Below are positions 17,701 through 19,407 of a DNA stretch of 19,407 bases, one piece after another. How positions within the stretch are numbered: position 1 is the stretch's first letter; every line of letters begins with the position of its first letter. The notes beneath the pieces were generated by a model that was not told where the DNA came from, made no database searches, and saw only the letters and a program-made list of their open reading frames with translations. Origin of the DNA: JBCCSZ01 sp039199225 (GTDB lineage Bacteria > Bacteroidota > Bacteroidia > Chitinophagales > Saprospiraceae). The position numbers were made by a program, and so were the translations under genes. Location: the NCBI GenBank assembly GCA_039199225.1, contig JBCCSZ010000139.1, forward strand, positions 1-19,407, in the 5' to 3' direction.

Positions 17701-19407
17701 GTTGACAATACGGCCATTCCGCCAGGGCATCCATTTTATGGAACAGGTCCTTGGAAAGTACGCGTGACAGACAGTAATGGCTGTACTTTAGAATCCGAAA
17801 CCATTCAAGTGACGGTGTATCCGGTGCCGGATGCTGTGGCCGGCAATGATGGGCCACATTGTGAAGGAACAGACCTCCGCTTACTTGGAAGTGCGACCAT
17901 TTCAGGTGCTACTTTCAGATGGTATGATGGCAATCCGAATACAGGTGGCGTATTGATTTCCACCCAACAAAGTCCAACCATCTCCAATCTTACAGCGGGC
18001 TCATACACATATTTCTTACAAGTTGTCAGCAATGGTTGTATTTCTAGTGCTGTTTCGACAACTGCTACTATTTATGCAGCACCTAGTGTGAGTATCAGTT
18101 CTTCCTATGACTTATCTGCAGACTGTTCGGCAGATACTTTAGGACTCTCCGCAACGGCTGTTGGTACCGCACCATTTCTTTACAATTGGACAGGTCCGAA
18201 TGGTTTTGTTTCCAGTAGGCAAAATCCAGTTATTTTCAATCCATCCACAGCCAGCAATGGTTCTTACATTCTCCAATTGACAGATGCCAATGGATGTACA
18301 GCGTCTGCGACCATTCAGGTTTCGGGGATTGTAGATGGTGTATCACAACCCATTATTGATGCCTCTGGTCAGGCTTGTGAAGGAGAAGCCATCAGCTTAT
18401 CTGTACCGAGTTATTCAGGAGCCTCTGTTGATTATGTTTGGACAACACCAAGTGGAACAACAAGCGACATTAGTGGTTTGAATACCCGTACCATCATCAT
18501 CGATCCTGCAAATGCTGCAGTGCATAATGGCAACTATTCTGTTGTTGTTACAGTGGATGGCTGTGTATTGGAATCAGATACTTTCGCCGTCAATGTTTTC
18601 GATCAACCTACTTTGACACCCACCGCTACTGCTGGAAGAATCTGCGAAGGAGAATCTTTGACATTGACAGCTAATGCGACTGCTGCTTCGACTTATGCCT
18701 GGACAGGTCCCAACGACTTTACTTCCAATGCGCAAAATCCAACCATCTCCAATGTGACGGTCAACAATAATGGTACCTACACTTTGATGGTGTCGAATAG
18801 CAATGGTTGTGTTGCAACAGCAAGCGTTGTGGTTAACAATATTGCATTGACACCTGTACAACCAACCATCACAGCCCCCTTAAGTCTTTGTGCTACAGAC
18901 AACATCAGTTTATCGATCCAGGAATCTTACACTGGAACAGTTGTAACTTATAACTGGACCAATGGCAATGGATCAACCATTAGTACAGCTAGTAACTTTA
19001 CGATTGCCGCAAGTGATGCCAATGCAGTATCCCCTTACCGAGTATCTGTAACAGTAGACGGCTGCACCTCTCCAATCTCGGCAGCTACAGCGGTACAGGT
19101 AGACAGCCTACCAGCCGCCATAGCCACCAACGGTGGCAACATCTGCTTAGGCGAAGCGGCCCAACTATTTGCCAATACGATCCCAGGTGCGATGTACGAA
19201 TGGCGCATCTCTGGCAGCCCCGCAATTATCTCGACAGCCCAAAATCCAACGATCAATGGCCAATTGACAGACGTAACCTACGAGCTAACGGTGATTGTAA
19301 CTGGCTGTATCTCCACTCCAGTGGCCCTAACAACCATAGCGATCAACGATGCACCCACAGCCGCTCCGAACTATACTTACACTTTGAATGCCGACTGTTC
19401 CCCAGCG
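5620..19407 (+). CDS. Giant secreted multi-repeat surface protein, 3' end outside window
   Basis: One reading frame of 4,596 codons runs without a stop to the window edge, so the protein is larger than 4,596 residues. Order of parts: signal peptide (1-40); a long Cys-containing beta-rich region (41 to about 1734); a DUF11-like domain (from 1735); an Ig-like module (about 1856-1930); nine SdrD-B-like repeats (1931 to about 3014); a second DUF11-like stretch (3015-3196); one Ig-like domain (3197-3288); then Ig/PKD-like domains in a five-domain cycle (3289 to the end). It has few Lys and Arg and is rich in Thr, Ser, Asp, Asn and Gly, as is usual for extracellular stalks. I infer a cell-surface adhesin, possibly a type IX secretion substrate related in style to SprB-type gliding adhesins, but no C-terminal sorting domain is visible. 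Start choice: ATG 5620 has an A-rich leader and a promoter candidate. ATG 5653 (Met12) would give a shorter, more typical 29-residue signal peptide. No frameshift was noticed on reading the frame through. Confidence 0.93.
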   Translation, partial: MQYLTCSAVEGMALSYRLLRRLSHVLLCSTLLFLSTNTYAQFGFRGVMTNPGAASISICDPDPSGAFYTIDWNAFNTGATNARIDIDLPNGVSYLSGSYSDLVAPGGGASSAAVVSGNTLRISFPNLDTLESGSVQFKLIYDCDIISGLSGLVQLEIEAIADEGTNTSSSNPINNTVSEPRVVISPGANNAIANAEVADTYTRTFSIKQTGLDPVNLFEFELCMTYESDINASNQTLGGVNVSSLLSSTGGCITVNSSLLPTAFPMNEGDSLIWSEDVTIDGCDNLGTTATANFGCNGNDCQSDEQLNLTVTLENNSPSVSGVLNTRTFNSCIEDGADIEATWRINSGKAYNLRLRLQTRNAYTFIDTSSIQVDYGAGYVDYNGGISSVSTSTTGSSCISSGEEFTSLNLDAVSGPFDASSSTITIGVRYNIRACCPTGACNTVSNSILGTHTTLSWEDMCGNGSNNRRSVSPENMTTTTADQIPTYLGDGQTGTWQYDIIDMANIGDFADQGQVCMEFTLDSRLNFDNSSIRWVDAGGANPLTPVTVDVSGYPTVLACFAQDDYQGDGSRITFEASYTCSPANCNLTATTNMEMGFRFGTGSCSDNCLFTFLCEDGTTILGGECCPGVCDGISHTGLSVERVCFGEPDSDNDGCADVGGSINTSLVRTERAMKGDELQLTANARVELINATDSFNYVYLELLFPSKHDIGTTASLQITDVSAGSATYTCNTINVFNVGDTLITYYLTTDLLRNCGTVPADFIFEDGDLLTLTANFVNIDNPGCTVDQLIFDANWFADRSAAPVGGDRLQCNPQIPGTYSQVGYDLTLIRRNNSSYGCGGAEFEYEVDFCIGGGSYRTVPFPYEIRNFMLPVESGLKIPDGLVLDQLVLEDIRFAKFFGSGHPGVVSSLDVTSIAQISNGYVVLDWANYFDNCNNQYMPNGGYSFEIKGRFEGSCSSQTSLPEWYYEAEMDFCSPAVLDEVVRVDSFHGSNLNIVIPELALSTTGSTIFPFNETAQWTFSLRETNGSAARNTWLMFRSPSGNIVPVTVQRGSTTYTATNGIYQLGNVPANQIYNYTISASYDDCSLDSLVVTAGWDCSGYPISDQQVIQGGLACPVDELSLFLEPEDPAIQQQIISEPDTITPCDTFTFELEIKNVDNAVVYEPKFEFYVPYTSGLTLIPGTETACYPCNQNAPFTFNYNLFNPTEIVYTPLGIKYIWDLELLIAEFDWNNGVNPGGWEGEAQSDETLKRFRIRFNATTDCDFIAGDYLNFRTTGHTFCGAGVETILRNGLPILYNTPAPSYNAFMTLTTEQPINGCSQGNGINIDGTVVFFGNTDGLDTLIIAIPSALEYNSLVFNPSQVSSTPTVRTVGPGAGNQSFEEIRVNIDPGIPLGTPINFRLNASTSSDGVLCDEPNAINIRTVRTSSFVCKGVLCDGLTATGSIYPLPILDLVKDSFELKDFVVSTNCGMDAITIENLSVENLGRFLIDKDFNVDFYHDADNSGDLSSGDPLLGSTILTADVDTNATVSFSAGPYFVDPARSCQVIAVASGCNCDPVEIVTNSILTDNAGNNQAGCSSDSFTLGCTEDLRSSGFTYQWFGLNGAPLDSLADANDPNTSISYTHFNDTEEVLQYVLLTTHPGGGCNSVDTITLTFDGVSPTQGPLIKVCSDSLTNFTGPTGFFDYQWSPTTGVVDTLDPMSAVISPIGNVEYTLTYKDLSGCVQAFKQIISGVTCTDLELDKSVSPSTASIGDVLTYELVLINQGPNGASGVEIVDTLASGLNFLSSNPTTAYDPVTSVWTIPGVMLPGDTARLLIYAQVTEGGPMYNKAEVSTMNEGDLDSTPGNDNPNEDDQDGVCTGIPVSLSCREVKRLGIGNEFSSYQWYLNGVAISGATSDSIDVAESGTYQVLVNGSQCPYNQCCPFVVTEEPCAAIGDFVWQDLDNDGIQDGGETGIQNVTVILYDGTTGLPIDTTTTDSIGAYRFEELPSGTYYVDFDITTNTSGINYTPTSQNAGSNDALDSDASPSNGQTNPFVFDASTGDDLSVDAGFVPVANIGNYVWVDENQNGLQDFGERDVSGVTVTLYDVSTGLAVGTTTTDSNGEYLFQNIPFGDYYVQFNLSTASGFETYEFIASAAGDGTNDSEADATGRGSNFSFDPRMGNDLTHDAGIRPVADIGDFVWIDTDGDGIQDGSETGLDNARVILYDANTNAPIDTVFTDATGQYLFEDVPNGRYYLDFDYTTSPGAQDYVWSPAGQGTGSNDSEANTQTGQTPSFTFDATMGDDLTHDAGVIPVADIGDFVWNDTDRDGIQDASESGIENIMVILYNSGGTAIDTAFTDASGAYVFEDVPAGNYYLEFDPSTNSNGYDYTFTQSGTGNGANDSEANAMGQGPTFAFDPTTGNDLSHDAGLYPTADIGDYVWVDADEDGIQDTGESGLNNVQVILFDAGTGTPLDTVFTGVDGRYLFEDVPPGSYYIGFDPSTSPDVMGFSFTEAGQGNGANDSDADTGSGFTAVLNFDPTTGNDLTFDAGVIPAAGIGDYVWIDTDGDGLQDVGESGVENVMVILYDANTNTPVDTVFTDANGAYRFPNVASGDYYIDFDPSTVSGTTEYEFTTQDVVAGGDVTDSDVGSNGQTATFTFDATSGDDLTIDAGLLPRADIGDYVWIDSDRDGIQDSGEAGLENVRVILYNADTSTPLDTVFTDNAGAYKFENVGVGNYYVQFDIGTASGDFEFSPTGAGNGSNDSEASTTGQGSTFAFDPLSGDDLTHDAGVYPVADIGDYVWIDTDGDGIQDVGESGADSVTVILYDANTGTPLDTVLTDSDGSYTFEDVPEGDYYISFDPSTSPDVMSTGFSPAATGNGSNDSDPGPTGFTPTFSFDPSTGDDLNRDAGLVPGADIGDYVWVDTDGDGIQDVGEPSVSGATVILYDNDTGQAIDTVVTDGNGAYRFENVPSGDYYIVFDASTSSYGSEYEFTQQGAGGDPALDSDASATGQTAVFTFDATGPDKLTCDAGIQPLPVIGNVKAIASSTTLADGNIDIAFTIGVRNTGLVDLTNISLLDSLQAQMGSAFVALSTTTSPNVSILSSTATNTPTLNTAYNGVDDNDIFTGAATDLLEPGQEIRIQLIVEIDPTVAIWPLTNQSIASANGLDELGNILGNGIGGFAVTADNSDSGTTYNSTNPGQPGDAGTPDDPTAIICTPANVIITGQPAGVCPGDDVQLTVSSNVPGASYQWRYAGSSTVLAVSPSPTFSNLRVDTLFEVTVVDNSGGCYYDLLDSVAISVYDAPTVNPLANYTLNPDCTPADLSLLANATAGSASIASYAWTGPNGFTSSVANPVIPSASTSSNGTYNLTITDANGCQATGSVQVTTVVNPQLQPVVSSTGPACDGEQVILTVPVYSAAVLSYNWTTPGGTTTGISGSNTNQLIIDPVDGSIHNGTYTVNINVDGCALQATYDLTTFATPTASLTVNYVDTCNNGSIQIIGSATGTAPLSYQWTGPNGVSSDQASLFLSNIDESYNGLYTLEVTSASGCTISVDTVISNILPAPIPPSIDANSLVICRGDTLFLSTSAVGVQYEWIRNSDSPSSLAQPGMTTTVDSTIIPPDHPEYTDGPWRVRVTDANGCQTESEVIQISILDNAIAVPTNSAPVCEGEDVVLMANTISGANYRWYDGDPSTTGTLIATDQNFTLSNLSAGTYTYFLQIDEQGCSAGAVSTTFTINSPPSISPIANYILAADCSPQDLSLQANQLTGATLTTYAWTGPNSFSSTLANPSIPNVTTANNGTYSLTVTDVNGCTATGNVQVISIEDPVSVPVIGSSGPACDGGSITLSIPVYQGSSVNYTWSTPANTTTNIFGLNTNQIIINPVDKAIHDGDYSVTVIVDGCTLTSATYTIDAFELPSVSPTVTVEDSCVGGSIELFANATGAGILSYKWSGPNGFTATLANPIITNAGLASNGQYSVTVTSANNCSSVASITVDEIEAPGPIPTIAVNSFDICEGDTIFLSSSSVGTQFEWISTSDSPSSLAEPGMTTTVDNTAIPPGHPFYGTGPWKVRVTDSNGCTLESETIQVTVYPVPDAVAGNDGPHCEGTDLRLLGSATISGATFRWYDGNPNTGGVLISTQQSPTISNLTAGSYTYFLQVVSNGCISSAVSTTATIYAAPSVSISSSYDLSADCSADTLGLSATAVGTAPFLYNWTGPNGFVSSRQNPVIFNPSTASNGSYILQLTDANGCTASATIQVSGIVDGVSQPIIDASGQACEGEAISLSVPSYSGASVDYVWTTPSGTTSDISGLNTRTIIIDPANAAVHNGNYSVVVTVDGCVLESDTFAVNVFDQPTLTPTATAGRICEGESLTLTANATAASTYAWTGPNDFTSNAQNPTISNVTVNNNGTYTLMVSNSNGCVATASVVVNNIALTPVQPTITAPLSLCATDNISLSIQESYTGTVVTYNWTNGNGSTISTASNFTIAASDANAVSPYRVSVTVDGCTSPISAATAVQVDSLPAAIATNGGNICLGEAAQLFANTIPGAMYEWRISGSPAIISTAQNPTINGQLTDVTYELTVIVTGCISTPVALTTIAINDAPTAAPNYTYTLNADCSPA
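5740..10821 (+). other. Unassigned beta-rich, Cys-containing N-terminal region
   Basis: Residues 41 to about 1734 show alternating hydrophobic strands with Thr/Ser/Asn-rich turns and many cysteines, including paired forms such as CCPTGAC (from 6922) and ECCPGVC (from 7489). Several stretches resemble DUF11/CARDB-type beta sandwiches, for example around TPCDTFTFELEIKN (near 9046) and the acidic loop DADNSGDLSSGD (10111-10146), which looks able to bind calcium. The last two modules (about 10318-10821) contain YQWFG and YQWSP and look Ig/PKD-like. I cannot name a family for most of it. It may carry the ligand-binding head of the adhesin, but that is only inference from its distal position. Confidence 0.5.
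10822..11409 (+). other. DUF11-like domain followed by an Ig-like module
   Basis: From residue 1735 the sequence LDKSVSPSTASIGDVLTYE and the following INQGPNGASGVEIVDTL match the pattern of DUF11 (conserved repeat domain): Lys-x-Val near the start, G-D-x-x-T-Y, N-x-G and then V-x-D-x-L-P/A. It ends in an acidic, Asn-rich tail (to about 11172). Residues about 1856-1930 then form a short Ig-like module containing YQWYLNGVAISGATS and GTYQVLVNG. DUF11 domains are common in bacterial and archaeal surface stalks and often precede SdrD-B arrays, as here. Confidence 0.75.
11410..14661 (+). repeat. Nine tandem SdrD-B-like (Cna-B superfamily) repeats
   Basis: Nine units of about 120 residues start at 11410, 11776, 12136, 12499, 12856, 13219, 13585, 13939 and 14299, at 354-366 bp spacing. 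Each opens with a form of DIGDYVWIDTDGDGIQD, continues with a GESG...VTVILYD strand, a D-x-x-G-x-Y-x-F-E-x-V/L turn, a YYxxFD strand, and a second half with GNGSNDSEA, F-x-FDPxTGDDL and HDAG. The first part matches SdrD B-like domains of staphylococcal and Bacteroidota surface proteins. The DxDxDG-type loop suggests calcium binding that would stiffen the array into a rod. Unit 2 uses DENQNGLQD instead. Protein identity is high, while the DNA differs at many synonymous positions, so the array is not a very recent expansion. Confidence 0.92.
14662..15207 (+). other. Second DUF11-like stretch
   Basis: Residues 3015-3196 follow the last SdrD-B unit. GVRNTGLVDLTNISLLDSL matches the N-x-G ... I-x-L-x-D-x-L pattern of DUF11-like domains, followed by LEPGQEIRIQLIVEI, which is typical of the later strands. 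A Gly/Asn/Asp/Pro-rich linker (about 3160-3190, containing NPGQPGDAGTPDDPTA) ends it and probably acts as a flexible joint before the Ig-like part. Confidence 0.6.
15208..15483 (+). other. First Ig-like domain of the C-terminal array
   Basis: Residues 3197-3288 have the core of the Bacteroidota Ig/PKD-like surface domains: VCPGDDVQLTV, YQWRYAG and FEVTVVDNSGGC. It resembles the domain at 19114-19368 (NICLGEAAQLFA, YEWRISG, YELTVIVTGC), and both run into an A-type domain through a similar DAPT...P...NYT joint. It therefore seems to occupy the slot just before a new five-domain cycle. Confidence 0.65.
15484..16791 (+). repeat. Five-domain Ig-like cycle, copy 1 (A-B-C-D-E)
   Basis: Five Ig/PKD-like domains of about 85-92 residues start at 15484 (A), 15739 (B), 15994 (C), 16252 (D) and 16528 (E). 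Diagnostic words are: A, NYTLNPDC and YAWTGPNGF; B, STGPACDGE, YNWTTPGGT and VNINVDGC; C, VDTCNNGSI and YQWTGPNG; D, ICRGDTLFLS, SDSPSSLA and PPDHPEYTDGPWRVRV; E, PVCEGEDVVL, YRWYDGDP and GTYTYFLQ. The general Ig-like frame (Cys-x-G, W-T-G-P/W-x-x-P, G-x-Y, G-C) is shared by all, but each slot keeps its own features. Confidence 0.85.
16792..18102 (+). repeat. Five-domain Ig-like cycle, copy 2 (A-B-C-D-E)
   Basis: Domains start at 16792 (A), 17044 (B), 17302 (C), 17563 (D) and 17836 (E), in the same order as copy 1 and with a period of 1,308 bp from A to A. Slot-specific matches: A, NYILAADC; B, SSGPACDGG and VTVIVDGC; C, VEDSCVGGSI; D, ICEGDTIFLS, SDSPSSLA and PPGHPFYGTGPWKVRV; E, PHCEGTDLRL, FRWYDGNP and GSYTYFLQ. 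Codon choice has diverged from copy 1 while the protein is conserved. Confidence 0.85.
18103..19368 (+). repeat. Ig-like cycle, copy 3, altered after C
   Basis: A, B and C slots are recognisable at 18103 (SYDLSADC), 18352 (ASGQACEGE, VTVDGC) and 18610 (GRICEGESL, YAWTGPNDF). Instead of D, the domain at 18865 is B-like (YNWTNGNGST, VSVTVDGC), and 19114 begins a domain like the one at 15208. The D markers (SDSPSSLA, PGMTTTVD) are absent. Total length is 1,266 bp, shorter than copies 1 and 2. Confidence 0.75.
19369..19407 (+). repeat. Start of a fourth Ig-like cycle (A domain), cut by window edge
   Basis: The last 13 codons read NYTYTLNADCSPA, matching the opening of the A domains at 15484 (NYTLNPDCTPA) and 16792 (NYILAADCSPQ). 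The array therefore continues beyond the window, with at least one more cycle likely to begin here. Confidence 0.75.

Overview
The window looks like a chromosomal piece from a Bacteroidota bacterium, most likely in the Saprospiria (Lewinella/Haliscomenobacter-like). This is inferred from the cell-wall/division gene order murC-ftsQ-ftsA-ftsZ with no ddl between murC and ftsQ, from the Bacteroidota-style FtsZ tail ending in NSFLHDNVD, from A-rich leaders instead of Shine-Dalgarno sites, and from a huge secreted protein built of SdrD-B-like and gliding-motility-type Ig-like domains. No taxonomic marker such as rRNA is present, so the genus is not fixed.

Left third (1-5125): the distal end of a dcw (division and cell wall) cluster, all on the + strand. 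murC starts with GTG and overlaps ftsQ by 4 bp. ftsQ and ftsA are 29 bp apart. ftsZ follows after a 119-bp spacer that may hold its own promoter. MurC makes UDP-MurNAc-L-Ala for peptidoglycan, FtsQ is a single-pass divisome protein, and FtsA anchors the FtsZ ring to the membrane. All four look intact, with their key motifs present. A strong intrinsic terminator at 5160-5197, directly followed by a second long hairpin, closes the cluster.

Middle (5126-5619): a 494-bp non-coding gap holding the terminator, several inverted repeats and a plausible Bacteroidota-type promoter (TTTG, 22-nt spacer, GATTTTTG) just before the next gene.

Right two thirds (5620-19407): one uninterrupted reading frame of 4,596 codons that runs off the window without a stop. 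It begins with a signal peptide. It continues with about 1,700 residues of Cys-containing beta-rich sequence I cannot assign, a DUF11-like domain, nine SdrD-B-like repeats of about 120 residues, a second DUF11-like stretch, and then at least 15 Ig/PKD-like domains of about 85 residues. The repeats are nested. SdrD-B units 4-6 and 7-9 look like a duplicated triad (about 1.08 kb), and the Ig-like domains recur in a fixed five-domain order A-B-C-D-E (about 1.31 kb), with a third cycle that departs from the pattern. I interpret the product as a giant surface adhesin or stalk, probably exported by the type IX secretion system. The C-terminal sorting domain that would prove this lies outside the window.

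I saw no tRNA, rRNA, CRISPR array, insertion sequence, phage or defence genes. The most unusual content is the giant nested-repeat protein beside the division cluster.
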